Shown: positions 39,238 through 48,812, numbered from the stretch's first letter. The stretch is DNA of 64,000 nucleotides from Streptomyces sp. XD-27 (GCF_030553055.1 NZ_CP130713.1:4650001-4714000), one strand, 5' to 3'. Notes: generated from the letters alone by a model not told the origin. Translations and numbers: made by a program.

Positions 39238-41259
39238 TCACAGCTCCAGGCGCACCGCGTACCGCCGTAGCCATGTGTCCAGCAGCAGGGCGGACTCCAT
39301 CCCGAAGCGGGCCAGGTAGTCCTCCAGGGCGGCGTCGGGGGTTCGGGCGCTTGGGGTGCTTCGGGCGCCGGAGGGGCGCGCGGCCGCCGTGCGCGCGACC
39401 CAGCCCGCGTCGAGAAGCGGGTGCACGGGTGCGTCCCGGTCGGCCGCCAGCGCCGCGAACTGCTCCCGTACGGCCCGGGTGTACGCGCGGTGCGGGGTGG
39501 ACGGATACGGGCTCTTGCGGCGGTCGGCGACGGCGGCGGGCAGCAGATCGCGGGTGGCGGCGCGCAGCAGGCTCTTCTCGCGGCCGTCGTGCGTCTTCAT
39601 CGACCAGGGCGCGTTGTACACGTAACCCACCAGGCGGTGGTCGCAGAACGGCACGCGCGCCTCCAGGCCGGTGGCCATCGACATGCGGTCCTTGCGGTCC
39701 AGCAGGCGCGGTACGAAGCGGGTCAGGGCGAGGTGGGTGACCTCGCGCATGCGCCGCTCGCGCGCGTCGGCGGGGCGGGGCCCGCACGGTCCGTACGGGA
39801 GGTGCTCGACCTCCGCCAGCGCCTCGCGGTAGCGGTCGCGCCGGTACGCGGCGAGGCCGAGGCGCTCGCGCAGGGCGGGCGCCAGCAGCTGGTCCAGTGT
39901 GCCCGCGAAGCCCGGCTCGCCCTCGGCGAGCCACGGGAAGGTGTCGCGGGCGAGCGCGCGCGGGTCGTGGAACCACCCGTATCCGCCGAAGAGTTCGTCC
40001 GCGGCCTCGCCGGACAGGGCGACGGTCGCATGCCGCCGTACTGCCTTGAACAGCAGGTAGAGGGAGGTATCGCGCTCGCCGCGGCCGATGGGGAGGTCGC
40101 GGGCGGTGAGGGCCGCGGTGCGGTGCAGCGGGTCGGCGAGGGCGGCGGCGGGCAGCACGATGTCGGTGTGGTCGGTGCCGGTGTGCGCGGCGACCGCGTG
40201 GGCGTACGGGCGGTCGGGGCTGGCCCGTTCGGGTTCCGTATCGGTGCCGGTGCCGGTGCCGGGGTCGGGGTCGGCGCCCGCGGCAGGGCCCGCGAAGTCC
40301 ACGGCGAAGGAGGCGAGCGGCCCCTCGCCCCGTGCGGCCAGGCGGCGGGCGGCCAGCGCGGTGACGGCGCTGGAGTCCAGGCCGCCGGAGAGCAGGGCGC
40401 AGCGCGGCACGTCGGCGACGAGCTGGCGGGCGACGGCGTCGTCCAGGAGGTCGCGTACGGTGCCGACGGTGGCGGCGAGCCCGTCGGTGTGCTCGGCGGT
40501 GCGCAGCGTCCAGTACGGCCGGGTCCGCAGGCCCGCGCGGCTCACGTGCAGCACATGCCCCGGCCTGACCTCGTACATCCCCCGGTAGACGGCGTGGCCG
40601 GGCGTCTTGGCCAGCGCGAACAGCTCGCGCATGCCGTCGAGGTCGACGACGGCCTCGGCCCAGGGGTGGGCGAGGATCGCCTTGGGTTCGGAGCCGAAGA
40701 GCACCCCGGTGGGCGTGGGGTGGTAGTAGAGGGGTTTGACGCCGAGCCGGTCGCGGACGAGGAGGAGCCGCTCCGCGCGTGCGTCCCACAGCGCGAAGCC
40801 GTACATGCCGTCGAGGCGCTCGGTGAAGTCCGCGCCCCAGTGAAGGTAGGCCGCCAGCACCACCTCGGTGTCGCTGTCGGTGCGGAAGCGGTGGCCGCGG
40901 GCGGCCAGGGTGGCGCGCAGCTCGCGGTGGTTGTACAGCTCGCCGCCGTAGCTGAGGACGGCGGGGGGAGGTTCGGCCGGTGTGCCGGTGCCGGTGCCGG
41001 TGCCGGTGCCCACGCCGGTGCCCGTGTCGGCGCCGGTCTCCGCGCCGGTGCGCGTCGGCAGGTGTCCGTACATCGGCTGCTGTCCGCGCGCCGGGTCGAT
41101 GACGGCCAGCCTGCGGTGGCCGAGCAGCGCGTGGCGGCCGGTCCACAGCCCCTCGGCGTCGGGGCCGCGGCAGGCCATGGTGCCGGTCATGGCGAGGAGC
41201 ACATCGTGCTGGCCCGTCAGATCCCGTTCGAAGTCCACCCAGCCCGTCACGCCGCACAC
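39238..41259 (-). CDS. asnB: Asparagine synthase (glutamine-hydrolysing)
   Basis: 673 residues. Uses glutamine, ATP and aspartate to make asparagine, or amidates a related acid. GTG 41259 places the nucleophile Cys2 (CGVTGWVDFERDL) directly after the start, with a perfect AGGAGG ten bases upstream. Glutaminase motifs RGPDAEGLW, LGHRRLAVID, SYGGELYNH and TDSDTEVVLAAY; synthase domain with the ATP pyrophosphatase motif LLSGGLDSSAVTALAA and SGEAADELFGGYGWF. Two low-complexity inserts, a Gly/Thr run (TGTGVGTGTGTGTG) and DPDPGTGTGTDTEPE, lengthen it beyond the usual 610-620. The Gln- and ATP-binding residues are intact. Isolated gene, convergent with the aldo/keto reductase. Confidence 0.94.
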   Translation of the reverse strand: MCGVTGWVDFERDLTGQHDVLLAMTGTMACRGPDAEGLWTGRHALLGHRRLAVIDPARGQQPMYGHLPTRTGAETGADTGTGVGTGTGTGTGTPAEPPPAVLSYGGELYNHRELRATLAARGHRFRTDSDTEVVLAAYLHWGADFTERLDGMYGFALWDARAERLLLVRDRLGVKPLYYHPTPTGVLFGSEPKAILAHPWAEAVVDLDGMRELFALAKTPGHAVYRGMYEVRPGHVLHVSRAGLRTRPYWTLRTAEHTDGLAATVGTVRDLLDDAVARQLVADVPRCALLSGGLDSSAVTALAARRLAARGEGPLASFAVDFAGPAAGADPDPGTGTGTDTEPERASPDRPYAHAVAAHTGTDHTDIVLPAAALADPLHRTAALTARDLPIGRGERDTSLYLLFKAVRRHATVALSGEAADELFGGYGWFHDPRALARDTFPWLAEGEPGFAGTLDQLLAPALRERLGLAAYRRDRYREALAEVEHLPYGPCGPRPADARERRMREVTHLALTRFVPRLLDRKDRMSMATGLEARVPFCDHRLVGYVYNAPWSMKTHDGREKSLLRAATRDLLPAAVADRRKSPYPSTPHRAYTRAVREQFAALAADRDAPVHPLLDAGWVARTAAARPSGARSTPSARTPDAALEDYLARFGMESALLLDTWLRRYAVRLEL
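40979..41054. repeat. GGTGCC hexanucleotide repeat inside asnB
   Basis: Repeated GTGCCG/GGTGCC units run for about 75 bp and encode the Thr-Gly repeat in the glutaminase domain of AsnB. Being in frame, changes in copy number would alter the loop length without breaking the gene. Confidence 0.8.
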
Positions 41260-41434
41260 GTCGCGTATGCCTCCTTCGTCCCGGTCTTCCGGGCACTGGT
41301 ACGAGGAATCTAGGGCACGCGTCTGGCCGATTCCTTGATCATCGGTCGGGGGCACCCCGTCCGATGTCGCATTCGGTGGACGTACGCTTGGCGGAGGGTG
41401 ACGGGGGACGCCGGAACGGGCGCGGGAGGGACAC

Positions 41435-42133
41435 GTGGGTGGGGTCGAAGAGCGCGTGGGTGGGGTCGAGGGGGCCGTGGGCGGGGCCGCGGGGCGCGCG
41501 GGCGCGGTCAAGGGCAAGCGGATGCCGCGGGCGGTCCGGGAGCAGCAGATGCTGGACGCGGCGGTGCGGACCTTCGCCCGGCGCGGGTACCGGTCCGCCT
41601 CGATGGACGAGATCGCGGAGCTGGCGGGGGTCTCCAAGCCGCTGGTCTATCTGTATCTGAACTCCAAAGAGGAGCTGTTCACCGCCTGCATCCGGCGGGA
41701 GGCGGCGGCGCTGGTGGCGGCCGTGCGGGCGGCGGTGGAGCCGGGCGCGGCGGCGGACCGGCAGCTGTGGAGCGGGCTGCACGGCTTCTTCGCGCACACC
41801 GCGGCGCACCCGGACGGGTGGGCGCTGCTGCATGTCCAGGCGCGTACGCAGGGAGAGCCGTTCGCCCGCGAAGTGGCGGCGATGCGGGCCGAGATGGTGG
41901 AGCTCGTGACCCGGCGGATCGCGGCGGCGGCCCAGGAGGCGGGGTGCGACCCGGGGATGGCCGAGCAGGAGGTGTCGGGGCTGGCGCAGGCGCTGGTGGG
42001 CGCGGCGGAGTCGCTCGCGGAGTGGGCGGGCGCGCAGGGCCGCCCGTCGGCGAAGGAGACGGCGGCCACGCTGATGAACTTCGCCTGGGCGGGGCTGGGG
42101 AACCTGACGAAGGGCGAGGGGTGGTCGCCCTGA
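41435..42133 (+). CDS. TetR-family transcriptional regulator
   Basis: 232 residues from GTG 41435, with GGGAGGG four bases upstream; a later ATG at 41522 would trim a Gly/Val-rich repeat (GGVEERVGGVEGAVGG). The helix-turn-helix is PRAVREQQMLDAAVRTFARRGYRSASMDEIAELAGVSKPLVYLYLNSKEELFTACI, and the ligand domain is helical with HPDGWALLHVQARTQGEPFAREV. The YLYLNSKEEL form is seen in regulators of lipid metabolism in actinobacteria. The stop codon lies inside a duplicated 22-bp segment. It precedes an acyl-CoA ligase gene whose promoter holds TetR-like inverted repeats. Confidence 0.9.
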   Translation: MGGVEERVGGVEGAVGGAAGRAGAVKGKRMPRAVREQQMLDAAVRTFARRGYRSASMDEIAELAGVSKPLVYLYLNSKEELFTACIRREAAALVAAVRAAVEPGAAADRQLWSGLHGFFAHTAAHPDGWALLHVQARTQGEPFAREVAAMRAEMVELVTRRIAAAAQEAGCDPGMAEQEVSGLAQALVGAAESLAEWAGAQGRPSAKETAATLMNFAWAGLGNLTKGEGWSP

Positions 42134-42156
42134 GGGGCGAGGGGTGGTCGCCCTGA
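42112..42156. repeat. Tandem duplication over the TetR stop codon, also a double hairpin
   Basis: The segment 42112-42133 (coding GEGWSP and the stop) is repeated at 42134-42156 with one extra G. Each copy can fold into GGGCGA-N7-TCGCCC. The copy after the stop is non-coding and may act as terminator. Confidence 0.8.
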
Positions 42157-42282
42157 CGGGGTGAGCGCGGGCGGCACGCGCCCCGGCCTTGATGCCGCGC
42201 GCACGCGCCCGGCCCTGATACCGCGCGCCCGCGCTCAACACGGCTCGCGCTGTCACGGGGCTTCCCATGGCCTTCGGCCCAG

Positions 42283-42315
42283 CCTTACTTTTTCGTAAGG
42301 TTACTGACGGGTCAG
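42283..42315. promoter_or_regulatory. Two inverted repeats before the acyl-CoA ligase gene
   Basis: CCTTAC-N6-GTAAGG (42283-42300) is a perfect 6-bp-arm dyad, and CTGAC-GG-GTCAG (42304-42315) abuts it next to the ribosome site. Both suit a TetR-type repressor, plausibly the gene just upstream. Confidence 0.6.
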
Positions 42316-42323
42316 GAGTCGCC

Positions 42324-44315
42324 ATGACAGAGCAGTCAGCACCGACCAACCCCCACACGAACCCTCACACCAACCCCCACACCAGCCCCCACACCAGCCC
42401 CCACACCAGCCCCAGCATCAGCCCGAGCCCCGGCCCCGCTCTCACCGCGCCCGCGGTGGACGTCGTCGCCGGCGTGCCCCGGCAGGCGGAGGTCCCGCCG
42501 CTGGTACCGCCCGTGACGCGCGGCAGCCTCGCCGAGATCCCCTTCGGCAACGCCGCCGAGGCCCCCACCGAACCGGTCCTCAGCCGCAGGCGGCCGGACG
42601 GGAGCTGGCGGGACGTCACGGCGGCGGAGTTCGCCACCGAGGTGCACACCGCCGCCAAGGGCCTGATCGCGCACGGGCTGCGGCCCGGCGACCGGCTCGC
42701 CATCATGGCCCGTACGACGTACGAATGGACCCTGCTCGACTTCGCCGCCTGGACCGCGGGGCTGGTCACCGTCCCGCTGTACCCCACCTCCTCGGCCCTC
42801 CAGGCGCGCTGGATCCTGCGGGACTCGGGAGCCGCGGCCTGCGCGGTGGAGAACGTCGAACAGGCCCGGCTGATCAGCGGCGTGCGGGGAGAGCTGCCGG
42901 CCCTGGCCCACCTGTGGCAGTTCGACGCCGGGGCGATCGGCCAGATCACGGCGGCGGGGCGGGACGTCCCCGACGAGGCGGTGGAGCGGCGGCGGGCGGA
43001 GCGCGGCCCGCAGGACATCGCCACGCTCATCTACACGTCGGGCACCACGGGCCGCCCCAAGGGCTGTGTGCTCACCCACGGCAACTTCTTCGCGGAGGTG
43101 GACAACTCCACGGAACTGCTCCACCCGGTCTTCCGGTCCGTCAGCAAGGACCCCGCCTCGACCCTGCTGTTCCTCCCGCTGTCCCATGTCTTCGGGCGCA
43201 TGGTCGCCGTCGGATGCCTGCGGGCGCGCGTCCGGCTCGGCCACGCGCCCAGCATCCGCACCGAGGACCTGCTCGCCGACCTGGCCGGATTCCGGCCGAC
43301 GTTCCTGCTCGCCATCCCGTACGTGCTGGAGAAGGTGTTCAACACCGGGCGGGCCACGGCCGAGAGGATGGGCCGCGCCGCCTCCTTCGACCGGGCCGCC
43401 CGGGTCGCCACGCGCTACGGCGAGGCGGAGGAGGCCGCGCAGCACGGCACCGGGCCGGGCCCCGGATGGGGGCTGCGGGCGGCCCGCGCGCTGTACGACC
43501 CGCTGGTCTACCGCCGGATCCGGGCCGCGCTCGGCGGCAGGGTGCGCTACGTCATCTGCGGCGGCTCGCCGCTCGGCCGCCGGCTCGGGGCCTTCTACAC
43601 CGGCGCGGGCATCGAGGTCTTCGAGGGGTACGGGCTGACGGAGACCACCGCGGCCGCCACCCTCATGCCACCGCTCAAACCCCGGCTGGGGACGGTGGGC
43701 TGGCCGCTGCCGGGCACCGCGGTGCGGATCGCGGACGACGGCGAGGTGCTGCTCCGGGGCGGCCAGGTCTTCGCCGGGTACTGGGACGCGGAGCGCGGCG
43801 CGCCGGTCGGGGGTGACGGCGCGGCGGGGGAGCGGTGGTTCGCCACCGGCGACATCGGCGCGCTGGACGCCGACGGCTATCTCACCATCACCGGCCGCAA
43901 GAAGGAGCTGATCATCACCTCGGGCGGCAAGAACGTGGCGCCCGCCCCGCTGGAGGACCGGCTGCGCGCGCATCCGCTGGTCGGCCAGTGCATGGTGGTC
44001 GGCGATGACCGCCCGTACGTCACGGCGCTGCTCACCCTGGAGCCGGAGGGGCTGGCGCACTGGCGGCAGATGCACAAGAAGCAGGACGTGCCGGTGCGGC
44101 TGCTGGTGAAGGACGAGGAACTGCTGGCGGACCTTCAGCGCGCTGTCGACGACGCCAACGCCCTTGTCTCGCGGGCCGAGTCGATCCGCCGGTTCGCGGT
44201 GCTGCCGGGGGAGTGGACGGACGAGTCGGGGCATCTGACGCCGTCACTGAAGCTGAAGCGGGCGGCGGTGGCACGCGACTTCGCCAAGGAGATCGAAGGG
44301 CTTTACGAGCGATAG
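42324..44315 (+). CDS. AMP-dependent long-chain acyl-CoA ligase (FadD15-like)
   Basis: 663 residues from ATG 42324 (AGGAG five bases upstream). The N-terminus carries a TNPH/TSPH repeat (about residues 8-32) coded by a 12-bp DNA repeat. The adenylate-forming core is complete: P-loop TLIYTSGTTGRPKGCVLTHGN, FLPLSHVFGR, YGLTETTAAATL, ATGDIGALDADGYLTITGRKKELIITSGGKNVAP and the catalytic Lys near the C-terminus (LTPSLKLKRAAV). The GRKKELIITSGGKN form and long linker are typical of FadD15-type fatty acyl-CoA synthetases. Activates fatty acids for beta-oxidation or lipid synthesis. Probably controlled by the TetR protein encoded upstream. Confidence 0.9.
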   Translation: MTEQSAPTNPHTNPHTNPHTSPHTSPHTSPSISPSPGPALTAPAVDVVAGVPRQAEVPPLVPPVTRGSLAEIPFGNAAEAPTEPVLSRRRPDGSWRDVTAAEFATEVHTAAKGLIAHGLRPGDRLAIMARTTYEWTLLDFAAWTAGLVTVPLYPTSSALQARWILRDSGAAACAVENVEQARLISGVRGELPALAHLWQFDAGAIGQITAAGRDVPDEAVERRRAERGPQDIATLIYTSGTTGRPKGCVLTHGNFFAEVDNSTELLHPVFRSVSKDPASTLLFLPLSHVFGRMVAVGCLRARVRLGHAPSIRTEDLLADLAGFRPTFLLAIPYVLEKVFNTGRATAERMGRAASFDRAARVATRYGEAEEAAQHGTGPGPGWGLRAARALYDPLVYRRIRAALGGRVRYVICGGSPLGRRLGAFYTGAGIEVFEGYGLTETTAAATLMPPLKPRLGTVGWPLPGTAVRIADDGEVLLRGGQVFAGYWDAERGAPVGGDGAAGERWFATGDIGALDADGYLTITGRKKELIITSGGKNVAPAPLEDRLRAHPLVGQCMVVGDDRPYVTALLTLEPEGLAHWRQMHKKQDVPVRLLVKDEELLADLQRAVDDANALVSRAESIRRFAVLPGEWTDESGHLTPSLKLKRAAVARDFAKEIEGLYER

Positions 44316-44353
44316 CGGGGCGGGGCGGGGCGCGCGCGAGCGGGCTGAGGCGT

Positions 44354-44367
44354 GCGATAAAGATCGC
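44354..44367. promoter_or_regulatory. Inverted repeat before the His-rich gene
   Basis: GCGAT-AAAG-ATCGC is a perfect 5-bp-arm dyad about 57 bases before the ATG of the His-rich gene. It does not match the AT-rich Zur consensus; its protein is unknown. Confidence 0.4.
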
Positions 44368-44423
44368 GGGGCGGCGTATAGTGCGAAAGGGGCAAAGTGG
44401 AGCCAATCACTGGGAGTGAGAGG

Positions 44424-44723
44424 ATGACGACCGCCGCCCACCAGCAGCATTCAGGCCACGGCCATGTCCACGGCCCCGACTGCGGGCATCCGCAGATCCC
44501 GCACAACGACCACGTGGACTACGCGCACGACGGCCATCTGCACCGTGCCCATGACGGCCACTGGGATGAATGCGAGCCCACCGAGCACATCGTGCACCCG
44601 GATCACGCTCACCAGCACGGCCCCGCCTGCGGCCACCAGCAGCTCCAGCACGGCGATCATGTCGACTACGTCCACAACGGCCACCGGCATGCCACGCACG
44701 AGGGCCACTGGGACGATCACTGA
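44424..44723 (+). CDS. Histidine-rich putative metal-binding protein
   Basis: 99 residues with 26 or more His and several Asp and Cys. It is an internal duplication: HGPDCGHPQIPHNDHVDYAHDGHLHRAHDGHWDE is followed by HGPACGHQQLQHGDHVDYVHNGHRHATHEGHWDDH. Each half has one CGH and a HVDYxHxGHxH pattern, as in His-rich proteins that store or hand over zinc, nickel or copper. No signal peptide or membrane segment. GGGAG lies seven bases before ATG 44424; an in-frame GTG at 44397 lacks one. No metal transporter or regulator gene is adjacent, so the metal is open. Confidence 0.8.
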   Translation: MTTAAHQQHSGHGHVHGPDCGHPQIPHNDHVDYAHDGHLHRAHDGHWDECEPTEHIVHPDHAHQHGPACGHQQLQHGDHVDYVHNGHRHATHEGHWDDH

Positions 44724-44734
44724 AGAGGTGGGAC

Positions 44735-44799
44735 GGCCACTGAATGGCCGCTCAAAAGGCAGGAGCCCCGCTCCTCCGCCGTGGCGGGGGCAGGGCTCC
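44735..44799. terminator. Paired hairpins between the His-rich and cold-shock genes
   Basis: GGCCA-N5-TGGCC (44735-44749) is followed by a larger hairpin (44762-44799) with GGAGCCC/GGGCTCC outer arms and a CCGCC-GT-GGCGG core. Both genes converge here. Confidence 0.75.
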
Positions 44800-44855
44800 T
44801 TGGGTACTGCACATCGGGTACTACGCGTCGACCGCGATCGGTCGGCCCGGGCAAC

Positions 44856-45059
44856 TTAGACCGGGGTGACGTTCTCCGCCTGCGGGCCCTTCGGACCCTG
44901 GGTGACGTCGAAGTTCACCTGCTGGTTCTCCTCCAGGGAGCGGAAGCCAGAGGCGTTGATCGCGGAGTAGTGCACGAAGACGTCGGGACCGCCGCCGTCC
45001 TGGGCGATGAAGCCGAAGCCCTTCTCGGCGTTGAACCACTTGACGGTTCCGGTAGCCAT
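44856..45059 (-). CDS. Cold-shock protein (CspA family)
   Basis: 67 residues. A single cold-shock domain with RNP1 KGFGFI and RNP2 [38 protein letters not shown] is canonical. Binds single-stranded nucleic acid and acts as an RNA chaperone; the Streptomyces members are abundant housekeeping proteins. The perfect AAGGAGG before the ATG predicts very high translation. Its leader, read on the minus strand, contains an intrinsic-terminator-like hairpin at 45152-45125, so output is likely set by attenuation. Convergent with the His-rich gene. Confidence 0.96.
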   Translation of the reverse strand: MATGTVKWFNAEKGFGFIAQDGGGPDVFVHYSAINASGFRSLEENQQVNFDVTQGPKGPQAENVTPV

Positions 45060-45124
45060 AAAGCCCTCCTTGGGCCAAAGGGTCGCCCTGCTCCAGAACC
45101 TGCAAGAAGTCTGAAAATTACAAA

Positions 45125-45152
45125 AGCCTGCGGGTCACATGCTCCGCAGGCT
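45125..45152 (-). terminator. Terminator-like hairpin in the cold-shock gene leader
   Basis: On the minus strand AGCCTGCGG pairs perfectly with CCGCAGGCT (9 bp, 10-base loop) and is followed by TTTTGTAATTTTC. It lies 66 bases upstream of the cold-shock ATG. No minus-strand gene ends there, so it should control the cold-shock transcript. Confidence 0.65.
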
Positions 45153-45340
45153 CTGTACTGCAAGGGAAACCAAACTGCAACTTGCGGCGAGCCTAGCACG
45201 GTGCGCGCGCGTGAGGAAAGAGCCGAAGATCACGACAACGGGGTGTTTCCAGCGGCCGGTGGACGGGAAGACCCGCAGGTCGCGCCGGTTCGGGCGCGCC
45301 CGGCGCGTACCCCCGGCGCGGTACCGCGCGCCCCCAGGGC

Positions 45341-46264
<924 letters not shown>

Positions 46265-46279
46265 CGGCGGGCGGAGACC

Positions 46280-46353
46280 GTCTGCCGACCGCGGAGTAGG
46301 TCTGCCGACGGCGGAGCCCGTCTGAACGGCTGCCCGAGGCTGTCGGGCGACAG
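46280..46353. repeat. 20-bp direct repeat and hairpins after mqnA
   Basis: GTCTGCCGACCGCGGAGTAG (46280) is repeated with changes at 46300, with a partial third copy at 46320. They are followed by GCCCGA-N5-TCGGGC and the alternative CTGTCG-GG-CGACAG, which may terminate mqnA. Confidence 0.55.
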
Positions 46354-46424
46354 GCGGAGCCGCCCCCTCAGGCGCCGGTCGCGCCCTAAGCTGGATCGGC
46401 GCCAGTCGAGGGGGAGGCAACGCG

Positions 46425-48812
46425 ATGCATCCGCTGCAAGCGGACGATCCGCAGGTCGTCGGGGCGTACCGGCTCCTGGGCCGGCTCGGCGCGGGCGGTA
46501 TGGGCCGCGTGTACGTGGGGCGCACCGCGGGCGGCCGTACGGTCGCCGTGAAGGTCGTGCACCCGCATCTCACAGCGGACGAGGAGTTCCGCGCCCGGTT
46601 CCGGCGGGAGGTCGATGCCGCCCGGCGGGTCGGCGGCGCCTGGACCGCGCCGGTCCTGGACGCCGACCCGGAGGCCGCCGTCCCGTGGGTCGCCACCGGC
46701 TACGTGGCGGGCCCGCCGCTGAGCCAGGCCGTCGGCGAGTCCGGCCCGCTGCCCGAGCCGTGCGTACGGGCGCTGGCCGCCGGGCTCGCGGAGGCGCTCG
46801 CCACCGTGCACGCCCTCGGCCTGGTCCACCGCGACGTCAAGCCGTCCAACGTGCTGCTCACGCTGGACGGCCCGCGGCTGATCGACTTCGGCATCGCCCG
46901 CGCCGTCGACGGGACGGTGTCCCTCACCTCCACCGGCGCCTCGATCGGCTCGCCCGGCTACATGTCTCCCGAGCAGATCCTCGGAGAGACCGTGCGGGGC
47001 GGCTCCGACGTCTTCTCGCTGGGCGCGGTGCTGGCGTACGCGGCGACGGGTGCCGGGCCGTTCCCCGGGGACAGCTCGGCCGCGCTGCTGTACAAGGTGG
47101 TCCACGAGGAGGCCCGGCTCGGCCCGCGGCTCACCGGAGACCTGCGCGACCTGGTCGCCGCCTGCCTGGCCAAGGACCCGGCCGACCGGCCGAGCCCGGA
47201 GGAGATCGTCCGCCGACTCGCGCCCACGGGCCGCGCCGCGGAACTCGCCGGACCGGGCTGGCTGCCGGGCCCGCTGGTGGAGCGGGTCAGCAGACAGGCA
47301 GTGGCCCTGCTCGACCTGGAGGCGGCTGCCCCGGCGCCCTCCGCTCCGCCGTCGTCGGCTGAGGGGTTGGGCGTGGACCGGATCGCGTCGCCCGGGGGCC
47401 TGGGCGTGGGCGAGCCCTCGTCGGCCGAGGGCCGGGGCGTAGGACAGCCGTCATCGGCCGGGGGCTCGGGGGTGGATCAGAGTCCGACGGCCGGGAGTCC
47501 GGGGCTGGGCCCGGCGCCATCGACCGGGGTCCCGGGCGTGGGCCGGACCTCATCGGCCGGAACCGCGGGCCTGAGCCACAGTCCGTCGGTCGAGGTCTCG
47601 GGCACGGGCCGCATTCCGTCAGGCGAGGACTCGGGCCCGCGGCGGACTCCGTCGCCCGGGGTCCCGGGCGGGACCCCGCCTTCGGCAGACCCGCTCCAGG
47701 CCGCCCCGTCGGACTCGTCCTCGGATCAGGGACAGGCCCCGCCTACAGGCTCGTCGGCCTCGGGGCCGGCGCCCGCCCAAGGGACGGCGCCCGCTTCGGG
47801 ACCGGCTTCCACCTCGGGACCGGCCCCCGCCCCAGGTACGGGGCATGGCTCCGGAGCCGTGCCCGCTGCCGGGCTGCCCTCGGGGCTCATCCCGTTCACC
47901 GAGCGGACCGTCGGGGCGGAGGTGGCGCCGCCAGGGGCGTTCGGGCCGCCCGACCCGTCGTACGGCGACCGTGCCCCCGGCGTACCCGCTCAGGCCACCG
48001 GCGCGCCCGGCCAGGCCCCGGACGACCACCCGCGGCCCCCGGCTTCGGCCCATTTCCCCACTCAGCCCGCGGTGCCGCGCCCCGCCGCGCCGTCGGGCCC
48101 GGCGGATGCCGGGGAGGCGGCTTCGGGCAGTGGCGGAAGCCGCCGTATCGCCGTGTCCGCCGTCCTCGGCGGCAAGAGCCAGCCGAGGACGGTGAGCTGC
48201 AGCCTGGTGCTGTCCGTCGCGGGCGCGCTCGCCGTGGCGACGACCGGGGCGTTCGTCTTCGGTCTCCTGCACGGCGGGAGCGAGGAGAAGAAGGACAGCA
48301 GTGCCAAGCGGCCCGGGATCAGCGCGGGGCCGTCCCCCCGCGATCCCGACAGCGCGGGCCACGACGACGCGGAACCGCCGACCCTGGACCCCGGCGACTC
48401 GACCCCGGATCCGGGCTCCACGGCCCCGGACGGTGCGACCGGCTCGGTGCCGAAGTCGTTCATCGGTACGTGGACGGGCGACGTCAAGCAGCAGGACGGC
48501 ACGCCCAACGGCACGATGACCGCGACCATCACCACCGGGAAGCCCGGCGACGTCGTCGTCCGTACCCGCTACGAGGTGAAGATCCAGTCCGTCGGCCTGA
48601 CCTGCCACGCCAAGTCCAAGCTGACGTCCGCCGACGGCAAGCGCATCGAACTCGTGGAGCGCGCCGACGAGTCCCAGCCGACCAGCGCCCTGTGCACGCA
48701 CAACACCACCACCACGACCTTCGCGCTCCAGAGCGACGGCACGCTGCTGTTCACGTCGCAGGACCCGGACGGCGGCAAGCCGTCGTCCCGCCTGACCAAG
48801 GACGGTGCCTGA
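46425..48812 (+). CDS. Receptor-type serine/threonine protein kinase
   Basis: 795 residues. The kinase domain (about 13-270) has the Gly loop LGAGGMGRVYVG, Lys43 in VAVKVV, HRDVKPSNVLL, DFG and GSPGYMSPEQ, so it is expected to be active. A juxtamembrane region of about 300 residues is low in complexity (SSAEGxGV and PGxGPAPSTG repeats). One transmembrane helix lies near 592-617 (SLVLSVAGALAVATTGAFVFGLL), followed by an extracellular domain of about 120 residues (FIGTWTGDVKQQDGTPNGTM to the end) with two Cys. There are no PASTA repeats, so the ligand is not peptidoglycan by that route. RBS GGGGGAGG; a TAAGCT -10-like element at 46387. Confidence 0.92.
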   Translation: MHPLQADDPQVVGAYRLLGRLGAGGMGRVYVGRTAGGRTVAVKVVHPHLTADEEFRARFRREVDAARRVGGAWTAPVLDADPEAAVPWVATGYVAGPPLSQAVGESGPLPEPCVRALAAGLAEALATVHALGLVHRDVKPSNVLLTLDGPRLIDFGIARAVDGTVSLTSTGASIGSPGYMSPEQILGETVRGGSDVFSLGAVLAYAATGAGPFPGDSSAALLYKVVHEEARLGPRLTGDLRDLVAACLAKDPADRPSPEEIVRRLAPTGRAAELAGPGWLPGPLVERVSRQAVALLDLEAAAPAPSAPPSSAEGLGVDRIASPGGLGVGEPSSAEGRGVGQPSSAGGSGVDQSPTAGSPGLGPAPSTGVPGVGRTSSAGTAGLSHSPSVEVSGTGRIPSGEDSGPRRTPSPGVPGGTPPSADPLQAAPSDSSSDQGQAPPTGSSASGPAPAQGTAPASGPASTSGPAPAPGTGHGSGAVPAAGLPSGLIPFTERTVGAEVAPPGAFGPPDPSYGDRAPGVPAQATGAPGQAPDDHPRPPASAHFPTQPAVPRPAAPSGPADAGEAASGSGGSRRIAVSAVLGGKSQPRTVSCSLVLSVAGALAVATTGAFVFGLLHGGSEEKKDSSAKRPGISAGPSPRDPDSAGHDDAEPPTLDPGDSTPDPGSTAPDGATGSVPKSFIGTWTGDVKQQDGTPNGTMTATITTGKPGDVVVRTRYEVKIQSVGLTCHAKSKLTSADGKRIELVERADESQPTSALCTHNTTTTTFALQSDGTLLFTSQDPDGGKPSSRLTKDGA

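Noticed and set aside
44354..44367. Zur box before the His-rich gene
   Set aside because: GCGAT-AAAG-ATCGC lacks the TGAAAATGATTTTCA-like AT-rich pattern of Zur sites.
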